Positions 47,756 through 58,493 of a DNA stretch of 64,000 bases are shown here, one piece after another. The notes under the pieces were generated by a model, which had not been told where the DNA came from, made no database searches, and was given only the letters and a program-made list of their open reading frames with translations. Numbering within the stretch: the stretch's first letter is position 1; each line of letters starts with the position of its first letter. The translations under genes were made by a program, and so were the position numbers. This stretch comes from Strobilurus pachycystidiatus (Eukaryota; Basidiomycota; Agaricomycetes; Agaricales; Physalacriaceae): positions 2,480,001-2,544,000 of the forward strand of contig JAHLMK010000007.1 of NCBI GenBank assembly GCA_019915135.1. Reading direction: 5' to 3'.

Positions 47756-49975
47756 TTATCCCTTGGCTACAATAACACCCTGCTGAGCTACAGCAGTCTC
47801 CAACAGCTTCTTCTTCTTCCCTGGCCCAGCCCCCTTCTTCTTCTCCCCGCTCGTCTTCTTGGGCCCTGCACTCCCGCCCCCCTTCAGCGAGCCAGTGATC
47901 TGCCCTAGAGGCCCCATGCGGACCTGCATTGACGTAGGCTGATCCTCTGCAACCACCTCGTCTTTCACCGGCTCTATGGACATGGCATCTATCACAGGAG
48001 GAGGCGGTGGCGGTAGCTTCTTGCGATACCGTTCGCGGAGCAGTCCGATTTGGTCGTCTATGCGGCTGGAAGTGATGGGAACGAAGGGAGGCGGTGGAGG
48101 ATATGGAGGTGGCGGAGAAGCAGGCCGTGTAGGCGCATTGGCGACGTTGGCGCGCCGTTTGCCTTTGAGAAGCTTCTTCGGTATCGTGAGATTTGTGATT
48201 CCAAGCTCGTCTGCAATACCCAGCTCGCGGAGGCCCAGGTAGTCCATCCCGAGCGTATCCGCGAAATCGCCACTACGTACGCAGAAAGTCAGTACCACCT
48301 TTGGAAGAAGATGAATGAGGGTCACTGACAGTGCCAATACTCCAGCCTCGTCTTCGTCTTCGTCTTCGAAAAGACCCTCATCTTCAAGTTCGGGACCCCC
48401 AGATGTCGCTTCTCGATAAGCGCCGACAAGTTTCTTCTCTAGATCATTTAGACGGGACCCATGACGTTCAACGTCGTCCTTGACATAACGTTCGAGGTCT
48501 TGAATTCTCGTGACGCCGCTCTCGAACAACGTGTGGAGTATGATTTCCTGGGATGAACGTTGAAAATCAATCCCCACAAATGACAAGGAGAACTCACCTC
48601 TGCACTCATGACCCCCCCGAACTTGTCACTCAAGAATCGTATTGTACGCCCAACGTTGTACAGATATTCTGAAGTGATCCCTGCTAGAACATCCAGTGCA
48701 GCGCGTGACGTCCCTTGGAAAAGTAAGCAACGACGCCACAGGTCATGTATAAGCACTAGGTTCACCTTGGAATCCTGCATGCTCCAGCACCTTGCTTCCC
48801 ATCCAATTTAGACACTGGTCAGCACTCTCCTGGCCTACTTCACCCTCGCAACTCCATCCAGGATCATCTGGTTCGTCAACGTCCATTGCTGCTTCTTCTT
48901 CATCTCCGCCTTCATCGGTCAGAGCTGAGAACCTGGCATGCGTCCTCCGAACGCGCTTTATAGTCCGAATGTTGTTGTTCATCAACTTGAGAAGACCGCT
49001 GTCTGCGTTCGTGCTAATGGTCGGCGGTTTCCTCTTCTTGCGCCTGGGTCGCGGGGACACGAAGGACGGGGATAGACCATTGGCTATGAAATCGGGTTCA
49101 CAAACCGTCGTCCACCAAGTGTCGAGATCGGCCTGGTCAGGATCCAACTTTATTCTCTTCCGTGGCCGCTTCCTATCGTCCGCCACACCCGCCTCCATCT
49201 TCGCAAATGTAGCCATGCCTTCGGGAGTCCGCAGCAAGGCGGGCATGTCCTCAAAGGTACGTGGCCCTGTCTTCTGGGCGCCGAGAGCTATCTTGATCTT
49301 GGGCACCTGTACTTTGGGGGCCGGTATGGGTGGTTCCACGCGCTCTTTGCGGTCTGTAATGTTGTCCAGAAGACGCTTGGCCTTGACTCTCAGACGGTCG
49401 ACGCACTTGCGCAGAGGGTGTCCCTCCACAGCGTTGTAGGTATAACAGTTGTTCCATATAAGCTCAAGATCGGCGTTGAATTCAGCTTTGCTGCGGTAGT
49501 GTTTGGACTTGACCCGCTTCTGCATTGTCGTCAAGTCCATGGGGTGGGCAATCACTACGCGCCTGTTAGACGATGGCTGTGCCGACAGATAATGGACGCA
49601 CCTGTGTGGTAATCCGGGACCTCACTCTTCATCACCGGCCTGAGGAACGCCTCCGCGTCATGGTTGTCCTGTGTCATGTGTCAAAAGACGCGTACGCGTA
49701 CCGAGACTGCACGCACTAGGGTCACCGTTCTCAGCTCGGTGAGAGCACCCTCGAGGGCGTCATAGAAAGCTTCGCCCTTGTCGCCAGACTACACGGTCCA
49801 TCAGCCTCCGGGCCACAGACAAAGCAGACACACGACTTGCCCGTCCGTCCTTGACACTGGTGAGTAATAGCCTGAGCTCGCCAGTGATGTCGGTCTGGGT
49901 GAGCGTCCGCAGCAGATTCTGGGGGGGACACGATGAGGGCGGCAGGGCAGCGCAGGGAAGAGTACGCACATTCAT
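47756..49975 (-). CDS. SPT7: SPT7-like SAGA subunit (bromodomain + histone fold)
   Basis: Eight exons give 623 aa: 49975-49970 (6 nt), 49918-49832, 49788-49717, 49668-49602, 49554-48766, 48713-48598, 48547-48330, 48272-47756. The bromodomain spans roughly residues 35-140, with VIAHPMDLTTMQKRVKSKHY and the acetyl-lysine-binding N118 in NNCYTYN. A histone-fold (bromo-TP-like) segment follows at about 345-415: AALDVLAGITSEYLYNVGRTI. The C-tail is Pro-rich and then basic. SPT7 is a structural scaffold of the SAGA coactivator, binding acetylated histones. It is shorter than yeast SPT7. The first coding exon holds only ATG-AAT. Head to head with the BipA gene (102 bp). Confidence 0.93.
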
Positions 49976-50077
49976 GACGGTCTTAAGTACATGCAGTCGC
50001 CGCTGAGTCAGCGGACTTGGAGAATCTCCAGCGCCGGGTTAGGGTTCCGTATTTTTCTCTCGCTTCGCGTCCATGCG
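49976..50077. promoter_or_regulatory. Short bidirectional promoter, SPT7/BipA
   Basis: Only 102 bp separate two divergent start codons. I see no TATA box. Both genes are housekeeping, which fits a TATA-less shared core. Confidence 0.6.
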
Positions 50078-52303
50078 ATGCTTAGACCGGCTTTTCGTCA
50101 ATTAGCTTATTCCTTCTCTAATTTACGGCAACTGGCCCTTGCCTCTAGACGCTATGCTACCGCCGCCGCCGACACGCAGAACATCAGGAATATTGCTATC
50201 ATAGCCCATGGTGCGCACCCCCGTTCACCCCGCACCCACTGCTCACATTTTGCTCAGTCGACCACGGCAAAACGACGCTGGTCGACCAGCTGCTCCGCCA
50301 GTCCGGCACACTCAAGCGTCTGACTGCCACGGAGCAGGTCATGATGACCCCGACGTCTTCCTCCGCTTCCGGCGTCACGGCAGACAGCACCACGGACGGT
50401 GGATTTGTCACTCGGCTAATGGACCACAACGACCTGGAAAAGGAACGCGGAATCACTATTCTCAGTAAATGCACCAGCATCACCTACAAGGGCACACTTA
50501 TCAACATTGTCGACACGCCCGGGCACGCGGACTTTGGTGGTGAAGTTGAGCGTATCATGAGCATGGTCGACGGTGTTGCTCTCGTCGTGGACGCCACCGA
50601 GGGCCCCATGACTCAAACCCGCTTCGTCCTGTCCAAGGCTTTGGCGAAAGGTCTCAAGTCAGGTCCCATATAGTCACGTCGAACACACACTTACAGTCTC
50701 TCCAGACCCCTCGTTGTTCTGAACAAAGCTGACCGTAACACGACGCGTATCCTCCAAGTAGAAAGCGATCTCTTTGACTTGTTCGCAACTTTGGGCGCGA
50801 GCGACGACCAGATGGAGTATCCTGTCGTTTACGCGTCTGCCAAGCAAGGCTGGGCCCAGCTCGAAGCCCCCGAGCCCGGAGAGGCAGAACGCGAAAACGA
50901 CGGTACCGGCATGACCCCGCTCTTCGACCTCATCATGAATCATGTCCCCCCGCCCACCCATCTCGATCGCTCCAAACCCTTCTCCATGCTCACAGTCCAA
51001 ATTGAGAACGACCCATACGTCGGTATCCTCTATCTTGGCCGTATTGAGACTGGTAGCCTTCGCATTGGAGACAGCATCGTAGCCTTGGACGCGGATGGAA
51101 ACAAAGTTGGTGATGGCAAAGTCAAGAAAATCTTTGGGCGCACTGGCCTGGAGCGCGTCGAGACCGAAGGTGCTGCCGCTGGTGAAATTATCTCCATCGC
51201 TGGTATCAAAGGCGGAGGCGTCAATGTCAGTCTGGTTGCTCCAGACGGCTGGGGCGCCGAGGGACCCAAGCCTCTCAAGACGACTCCAATCGACCCTCCC
51301 ACCATCAGTATCTTCGTCTATCCCAACGACGGACCTTTTGCTGGCAAAGAGGGAACGAGACTTACTAGTCAAGTCATCCGTGATCGTCTTTACAAGGAGG
51401 CGGAAACCAACGTTGCGCTCAAGGTGCTTCCCGGTCCCACCTCCGAGTCGCTCGAATTGCGTGGAAGGGGTGTCCTCCATCTCGGTGTCCTCTTCGAGAC
51501 ACTCCGTCGCGAAGGATTCGAACTCCTGATCGGTCCCCCCAAAGCCGTCATGAAGCCCGACCCAGAACATCCCGGTAAATTCCTCGAGCCCGTCGAAGAG
51601 TGCTCCGTCCTGGTTGCAGAGGCCTACGCTGGAACTGTCGTTCAAAAGCTCACGATGCGCAAGGGTGAAATGCTCTCATACGAAACCACGGAGCCTGGCT
51701 TTGTCAAGATTGAGATGGATGTGCCGGCGCGTGGTCTTATTGGGTACATGGCTGGAGAGTTCAAGAACGACGTTCACGGTGAAGGGTCTGCCTCTTTTTT
51801 CATCTTGAGTTCATGTCGCTGATAACTGAATGCAGAACGCTCAACCACATCTTCAAGGGCTATTTCCCCCACAAGGGATCGGTAGATACAGGACGAAACG
51901 GTGCACTCATCGCCATGTCCATGGGCGAGTCTTCCGGATATGCCATGGCGCCTCTTCAAGCTCGTGGGACCATGTTCATCCATCCTGGAACTGACGGTAT
52001 GCTTCGTCCTCCGCTCTTGTCTTCTAGTCTTTCTTATCTGATCCTCTAGTCTACCCTGGTATGGTCATTGGAGAATGCTCCAAAGCCCAAGACCTCTACA
52101 TCAACCCCTGTATCAAAAAGCAGCTCACTAACATTCGTGCTGCCGGTGCGGATGAGAAAATCGTCATATCCTCCCCACGCATCATGAACCTAGAAGAGAG
52201 TATCGCGTACATGGCGGACGACGAACTAGTCGAGATCACCCCGAAGAGCATCCGCCTGAGAAAACTCATTCTAGACCAGAAGATGAGGAAGCAGAAGAAG
52301 TAG
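50078..52303 (+). CDS. BipA/TypA-like translational GTPase, probably mitochondrial
   Basis: Five exons give 675 aa: 50078-50210, 50258-50657, 50706-51785, 51836-51996, 52050-52303. Translation-factor G1 is AHVDHGKTT (residues 43-51, split by intron 1), G3 DTPGH, G4 NKAD and a switch region with ERGITI. It has the BipA/TypA tail: [19 protein letters not shown] and [21 protein letters not shown]. The first about 35 residues are basic and Arg/Ser/Ala-rich ([15 protein letters not shown]), a mitochondrial targeting signal. In bacteria the protein acts on ribosomes in stress and assembly; a mitochondrial ribosome role is inferred. The full GTPase core and C-terminal domain are present. Confidence 0.95.
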
Positions 52304-52754
52304 AGAGTAAAAGTATATATACCGATATCTAATGTCACGAATAATGCTTAGAGCTGCCCATCTCAAAGTCTATGCGACCAAGTGAATGAATCACTGTTGA
52401 TCTGGCAAAACCCTCACAGGTTCTACCTTTCGAAGAGAAGCACTCCCGTATAAGTACATAAAACGTTGCACTGCCCTGGGGCTGAAGTTTTGAACTAAGT
52501 TTGGTCGGTTCTTAGCCTGAGAGTTGCGCGTTATGAGTGATGACGTTACGGTTCAGTCGGCAAACAATGATTCTGAAACAACTACATAACAAGCCGCCTT
52601 GCATGTGATCTTCGCGTCTTGCCAGTCGCCCGTCACTGTCGTCAGCATATCGACTAAGTAAGTCACTAATAGTGAACTGCGTAGGTTCTGGAATGTCGCG
52701 AGATCTAGTTTGTTCGTTGATTTTCATTTCAGAATTTGGACCGCGACCGCACCA
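52304..52754. other. Intergenic, no gene seen
   Basis: 451 bp between BipA and the F-box gene. No coding frame or RNA gene is supported. Confidence 0.4.
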
Positions 52755-54329
52755 ATGGAGGAATGGTGTCCCCAATGCGACCAGCCCCTCCTCAAAACTT
52801 CTCCCTCTACACGCGACATACTGTCCGACCCCACCTTCAAACGCTTCGCAGACAATAACACTCCTCTTTCCGATGTCGATGCACAGGTCTTCTCCAACGA
52901 AATTGTACAGGAGGCGCAAGACATTGTGGCTGCAACGGAGGCACGCCAACAGTATCTGCTTAGTGCGATGGCGCAGGTCGAGGAAGACTTAGAGCGCTCC
53001 CAATCTGTTCTAGCGAGATGCCGGTCCATACTTTCACCCATACGTCGCTTCCCTCTCGAACTTCTTGTCGAGATTTTTCGGATAGTTCGTGATGAAGATG
53101 AAGAGGACTCCATGGACTCGGAGGACCGAAATCCTTTGCTCGTACCCAGGTCCCTTAGCCTCGTATGCCATCGATGGAGACAGCTGGTGCTGTCCACTCC
53201 GCTTCTCTGGAATCACATCAACGCCGGCTCCTACCTCATGTTTGAGACTGTGGATACTACATTCGAGAAAAGTCTTTTGACTCGGGCTTTGGCGTGCAGC
53301 GCCAACGTCCCGTTGACCATCGGGATGTTTCTCGGCGACTTTGACCATCCTGGCGAGCTTTTTCCAACCGTTCAAGTGTGGGTCAACAAACTGCTGGCAG
53401 TTTCCGAGAGATGGCGAAAGCTGTCCCTCATATGCACGCCTGCGATGCTTCAACAACTTTCTGAGGTAGTCAGGGATAGGCTTCCCTGTCTGGAAACTCT
53501 CGATGTCTGCTTCTCCCGCCCTGAGGATGTTGAGGATGTTGTCTCGCAGGCGCGCATCTTCGACTTTGCGCCTGTCTTGAAACAAATTACATTCAATGAT
53601 ACGATCGTGCAGCCCCCCATCGTGCCCCTCCCGAACCTTGTTCGAGTGCAGGACTCCTGGCAAGTCGGCAATGACGACGAACGATACAGTCCACTCCCTC
53701 GACTCCAGCTCTACATATCCGGATGTCCCAATCTGGTGCACCTTCATCTCACCCAACCTTACATTGACATGGTATGGCCAGAAGTCCTTTCCCCGATGTT
53801 GCATCCTTTGTTGCGGTACCTCTGCGTCTCCGACGCCCAGTGTCTACCTCTCCTGACTCTGCCATCTCTCGAGGAACTCCACATCAAAGCACCTCTCGTA
53901 GAGGAGATCATTGGCAGTGTTCCTCCATGCCCATCGACTGTTCTTTCATTCATCAAAGACCTTATACTCCGATCCCACTGTTCCCTCCACTCCCTCACCC
54001 TCCTCGATGTTCATGACGCCGAAAACGTCTGTCAGGTCCTACTACTCACTCCCCATCTCGCGGAACTGACGTTGACTTATAATCATTGGGAGGAAGATAA
54101 CTACGAGTTAGCGCTTTGTCATCTTCTGTGGGGACTCAGGCACACAAACAGCTCGACAATTGTTCCGCACCTTTCCTTCCTTGACATCGATATCTTGTCC
54201 ATGGAGAGGGGGAAACGGCCCGTGAGATTCTTTGACGCGTACGCGTTTTTCGCGAAAAGTATGGGTCGCCAAGTGCACATTTATTCCGATCGTGCCGCGT
54301 CTGACAGGGTGATGCCGCGCCGCTCTTGA
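52755..54329 (+). CDS. F-box/LRR-like protein, 524 aa, intronless
   Basis: A single exon. The N-terminal region (about 70-110) is a helix with heptad features (ARQQYLLSAMAQVEEDLERS), followed by an F-box motif: ILSPIRRFPLELLVEIFRIV, then LSLVCHRWRQLVLSTPLLW. The rest contains leucine-rich segments (LETLDVCF, LPSLEELHI, LHSLTLLDV, LAELTLTYN). The family would join SCF ubiquitin ligases through Skp1 and select substrates with the C-terminal part. This is a large, fast-changing family in Agaricomycetes. ATG 52755 is the first ATG of the frame. The C-terminal motif SMGRQVHIYSDR is partly duplicated in a relic about 740 bp downstream on the other strand. Confidence 0.9.
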   Translation: MEEWCPQCDQPLLKTSPSTRDILSDPTFKRFADNNTPLSDVDAQVFSNEIVQEAQDIVAATEARQQYLLSAMAQVEEDLERSQSVLARCRSILSPIRRFPLELLVEIFRIVRDEDEEDSMDSEDRNPLLVPRSLSLVCHRWRQLVLSTPLLWNHINAGSYLMFETVDTTFEKSLLTRALACSANVPLTIGMFLGDFDHPGELFPTVQVWVNKLLAVSERWRKLSLICTPAMLQQLSEVVRDRLPCLETLDVCFSRPEDVEDVVSQARIFDFAPVLKQITFNDTIVQPPIVPLPNLVRVQDSWQVGNDDERYSPLPRLQLYISGCPNLVHLHLTQPYIDMVWPEVLSPMLHPLLRYLCVSDAQCLPLLTLPSLEELHIKAPLVEEIIGSVPPCPSTVLSFIKDLILRSHCSLHSLTLLDVHDAENVCQVLLLTPHLAELTLTYNHWEEDNYELALCHLLWGLRHTNSSTIVPHLSFLDIDILSMERGKRPVRFFDAYAFFAKSMGRQVHIYSDRAASDRVMPRRS

Positions 54330-54999
54330 ACGACGCGCCAAACACCTTGCTCCGGTTCTCTCGCCAGTCAGTACTAGCTAATTAGTGTCACTGTATATGT
54401 ATGAGTAAATATCCAAGGCATGACTTCACAATAGATGTTCCGCCCAGAATACAGAATTGGAAGTGTGGCACAGTGATATCACCATCAGAGCAGGGTCTTC
54501 ACGGCAGTTGGACAAGCCTATTACTGTACTTACCTTCTTCTTTGAATTCCACAGTTCAAGCACCACGTCCACGAAGACATCGATACGAGCTCAAGCATAT
54601 ACACGAGTTTGCATCCATTAGATACTTCCGGGTTGACCGTGCCTTGACACCAGCACGTGCGGCCGCCACACATTACCGACATTATGACTAGTATGGACCT
54701 GGTATGGACCGTTAGCAAGATTCCGACATTGTCTTTAACGCTAACTTAGCAATTGTAAGAAGTTGGACATCAATTGAGGGTCAGCTCCGGGCCCGGAGAG
54801 AACTTGTACGCGTGCGCAGCGTTTGCGGCAGTGTCAGCTTACAAGTGCAGATGCAATAGGTAAGACGGGCAAAAGCAATCTAAAGACCAACCGGCATATA
54901 AGAAGCGTTATATGTATCACCCGTGAGCCAGCTGGAGACAGGAGATGTGCCATAGTGTGCCATCGAGTGAATACGCGGGTGACTTGCAGGTACGCGGGT
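54330..54999. other. Intergenic, no intact gene seen
   Basis: Nothing recognisable apart from short overlapping frames. The following element is a relic of an F-box 3' end. Confidence 0.4.
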
Positions 55000-55030
55000 G
55001 ATCGGAATAAAAGTGCACTTGGTGACCCAT
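55000..55030 (-). pseudogene. Relic of an F-box gene 3' end, inverted
   Basis: The reverse complement of this 31-nt stretch matches the F-box gene at 54261-54291 at 29 of 31 positions. It keeps the codon frame: SMG-[HR]-QVH-[FI]-YSD. The flanks diverge quickly. It is probably the remnant of a paralogous F-box gene on the minus strand, or a small duplicated fragment. Confidence 0.5.
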
Positions 55031-55498
55031 AGAAAAGTCGTTTTGTGGACGCGACTCCCGGAATGACGCGAAACCGAATAGTCTTCCATTTGGACGCAGA
55101 CTTGTGGGCGCATGGAAGTCGGATAAGTCTCTTGGAACTGAGAAAGCTCGAGGCGAAGGGTCTGGATGTCTCAGTCACAACACTTGGAGGATTGTCTCCC
55201 TTGACAAGTGATGGACAGCTCAATGTGGGATACACCGTCGATAGGAGGCATCCGGGTGCAAGAATATTTGTGTAGTTGATACAACGCTCAACCTGACCCC
55301 GCGAGCAGGAGGAAGCATAGGCAATGCATTTGCGAGAACGAGCAGTTGCTAAGAAGTGAAGTCATTGTATGTACAAATTCTCGTTGTATATATCTGCAAA
55401 AGGGATGTTGACTGGTACAATATAAGTAGACGATGGAGCCCTGTTGCACTACGGTGTTGTATGATCTAAGTGCACGTTGACTTACTATTACTACTACT
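55031..55498. other. Intergenic, no gene seen
   Basis: No supported gene. The region is A/T-rich near 55,350-55,498, fitting the 3' UTR of the glycosyltransferase gene. Confidence 0.35.
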
Positions 55499-57525
55499 CT
55501 ACAATGATATCCACTCCCCGTACATGTTGGGCCTCTCACCCCGGATGTATGCTTCAAAGGTCCGTTTCAGCACAGTGGACCAGCTCAAGTCCCGGCCCTT
55601 GAAAGACACATGACTGATGGTTTGTAGCTCGCCCGTCAAACTGGGCCCAAGGATTGGGTAGTTTTGATCAGGATCTAACGTCTTCCACCTATGAACTTGT
55701 AAGATATCATGAACGGAGTCTTGGAGTTGAACGTACCAGGAGTTATGATAATGGTACGCAAAAGCACCTTGGAAGAAGCCATCGAATCCAACTGCCTTAG
55801 GTATGGTTCCCTTGGGCGAGGGCGCATCGAAGAAGTCTGCAAAGGACTTGAAGAACGGCTGAGGAGGTCGGTCGCGCTGATACCCATCACTATTGAGCCA
55901 CGCAGGATCAAACAGCGCGTCCGGGATACGATACAGCAATGCATCGAGATACGCCTCCTTGAGATACCGTGTGACAGTGATTGGATGGAAGTCCAGCTCG
56001 TTCTTCAGTGCAGTGCGCAATAAGAACGTACCAAGAGCAGATCTCTTCCTTAAGCGCAACACGGCAGTGTTGTACCGTCCATGGAAAGACCAGCGGTATG
56101 AGAAATGTCCACGCCACCCCCAAAGTTCTTCCCAGTCGCGCAGAAAGAAGATATCAGCGTCTAAATAAATACCCCCAAAGCGTTGACATAGCACAAACCG
56201 TACCATGTCGGACATGACTACGGAAAGGCGGTCGTAGTCCTCGGATTTCCTGTTGGTTGCATGATCAGATACAGAATCGACGGTTTTCCCGAACGACTTG
56301 AACAGCGAGCCGATGTTTCGCCAGTCGTCCTTCAGTTCAGGGAGGCTATCGAGCATCTCCGTCGTGTTCCAGAACTTGAACTGCACGACTCGTTCAAATC
56401 GAGGGTGAAGAAACGGGGCAGACCACGGGTTTCTGCGCAGATTCTGTATCATGTCATCTGGTGCACCCGCGTAGGGAACTTGCGAGGCAGGTAGTGGGCT
56501 AATCCAAATCCAAAGCTTTGGACGGCAGAAAATACGCTCGTCCTCGTAGTCCGGTAGATGGAGGCCAAGGTTCTGTGTGAACAAGAACGAAATAATCGCA
56601 AGATAGGGCTTGTCAGTGAACTCGCCGGTCCAATACATGTGGAAGATACGGGGATCGTCTGGATCGCAGGGGGAGACATCAGTCGACGGTGGGCGTTGAA
56701 CGGGTGGTAGAGATATTGGTGACGCTTCCCATTCGGCAATAGGGCTTTTCGTGAACTCCTTTCCCGGCGAGTCAAGGCGCGAGAGGGTCATGCCATCTGG
56801 AGGAATTCCAGTCTCAGTGAAGGTATATTGCCATTCCTTGGGAACAGGTCGTTCGATGCGGTTCTCTTTGTCCAGTCCGCCTCCAACGCGCAGAACCTCG
56901 AGGCAATCGCGAACGTACTTGAAAGAACATTCAATTTGTCGTCCTGATGGACGATGAGATGAACGTACCATCTTGCGATCAATGTCACAGTGATCCATGA
57001 TAACGTCTAGGTCGGCTATGCTACCAGCTAGCGGTCTCGGCGCGTATGCCACCTGGGGGGGCCGGCTCTCAATATTGAAATAGCTTCGCTTGGGACCAAA
57101 AGGCGGTCTCGCTGGATTCCCTATTGAGCCGATTTTCAGCTCTTTCGAGTCTTCACAGAGGATTCAGTGAAGGGTATAGAAAATCATGAACACTACGCAC
57201 AGTGCTGCCTGGTAGGATAATGACCACTCAAAACCTCCCAATCCCATATTCGCCGCAAGTCCCCTCGCCTGAAGACGAGAGTTGGGGTCTGCCCGAAGAT
57301 AGCCTCAAAGATGGTATATCCTCCGAGAAAGATCGTCAAATACAACGCTAACAGCAGCAGAGATCCGTTGCGCTTCCCATAGCGTGCAGTGATGGACTGG
57401 TGGAGCTCAAGAACGTTCAGGAATGGAACGGGGATCCTTCCTGTATTGCGAGGAAGAGGTATGTAAAACACTGTTGTCCACGTCACTGAAGAATGTCGGA
57501 ACGGCGGTAAGAAGCTACCGAGCAT
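55499..57525 (-). CDS. Type II glycosyltransferase with DXD sugar-binding region
   Basis: Exons: 57525-57201 and 57150-55499; up to 658 aa. One hydrophobic signal-anchor (SLLLLALYLTIFLGGYTIF, about 55-73) places the catalytic part in the Golgi lumen. The catalytic domain contains a DXD motif at 439-441 (GGIYLDADIFFLRD), following SDMVRFVLCQRFGG, and a WRGHFSYRW segment, as in the Gly_transf_sug/OCH1-like families. This fits a metal-dependent mannosyl- or hexosyltransferase. A 78-nt stretch starting GTAGCT just after ATG-CTC-G could be an in-frame intron, giving a shorter N-terminus (MLGRIPVPF); both versions keep frame. Confidence 0.88.
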
Positions 57526-58493
57526 GAAATGCGAGGTGTCTGGCGCTTCCTACTGGTCTTGCCGTCAGCAAAGGAGGATGTCACGAAGTCTTGAAGAGCA
57601 AACATGCCTTGTTCAGACTTGAAGGTTGCGTTTCTAGAAGCGTGGGTCAAACACATTAGGGCATCATCAGGAAGTGGTGTCGAACAAGACCAATCACCCC
57701 CCGTTTGCCGTAATCACAGTAAGGATCAGGACGGCAAGACGCCCGTCGTGCCGACTAGGTGGGGCGCAGAGTCCGCCCCCGACAAATAGATTCAAAGCCA
57801 AACACGCATCAAGGATACGATTCTCTGAGTAGGAAAGTCACTCATGTTGACTGGTCACTGGAAGGGGACTCGAAACGGAAGACGACCTTCAGTATTACGG
57901 TTCGCATGCCGTTCCAAAGCCAGATTTCGAGGAGTTAGGATCCAATAATGGATTGCCACTTATACGTTCATCAGACACCATCAAGAGTGTTCGCGTTGCA
58001 GAAGGGAGGAGACAATGATTTTGTGTGCAAAGCGATGATCGCGATCGCAAGTTGGGTGACAGGTGTCTGCCGACTGCCAGTTTGTCGCGGCACTGTCCGG
58101 CATGTTCCGGCACATCTTCATTTTTGTCTCTCGAAGCTATACTGATAGCTGCCCATCTGTTTTCTATCTGTATCAGATATCTGCGCAGCAGTAAGGATGA
58201 TTGGCCTTGGAGGACGCGTTAAGCACTCCGAACCTCAGCCAAAGTGAGCTTTTGTCCCATTGCGCGCCTAGTCACGTGGTGTGTGACGTGATCTCAGAAA
58301 TAATCGGGTCTTGTTCTCACCATCATTGACTGACACAGACTACTCAGGCGCCGGGGTCTTGTCGCTTGGACACATCACTATACATTCTTGGCTGCCTGAG
58401 CTGCTTGGCCGGGAAGGAGCTATTTCATTACATTGTGCGTCGTCATCGTATCTGCTACACATTCATTTAACGCCTGCACCCCAGGTCCGCAAT
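57526..58493. other. Divergent gap, no gene seen
   Basis: About 970 bp between two divergent genes, with several short overlapping frames on both strands and none protein-like. Confidence 0.4.

Noticed and set aside
50674..51645. 323-codon open frame on the minus strand
   Set aside because: It is the antisense shadow of the BipA-like coding exon 3; GC-rich biased codons leave the other strand open. No family match.
53034..53804. 256-codon minus-strand frame
   Set aside because: Antisense shadow of the F-box gene; no domain.
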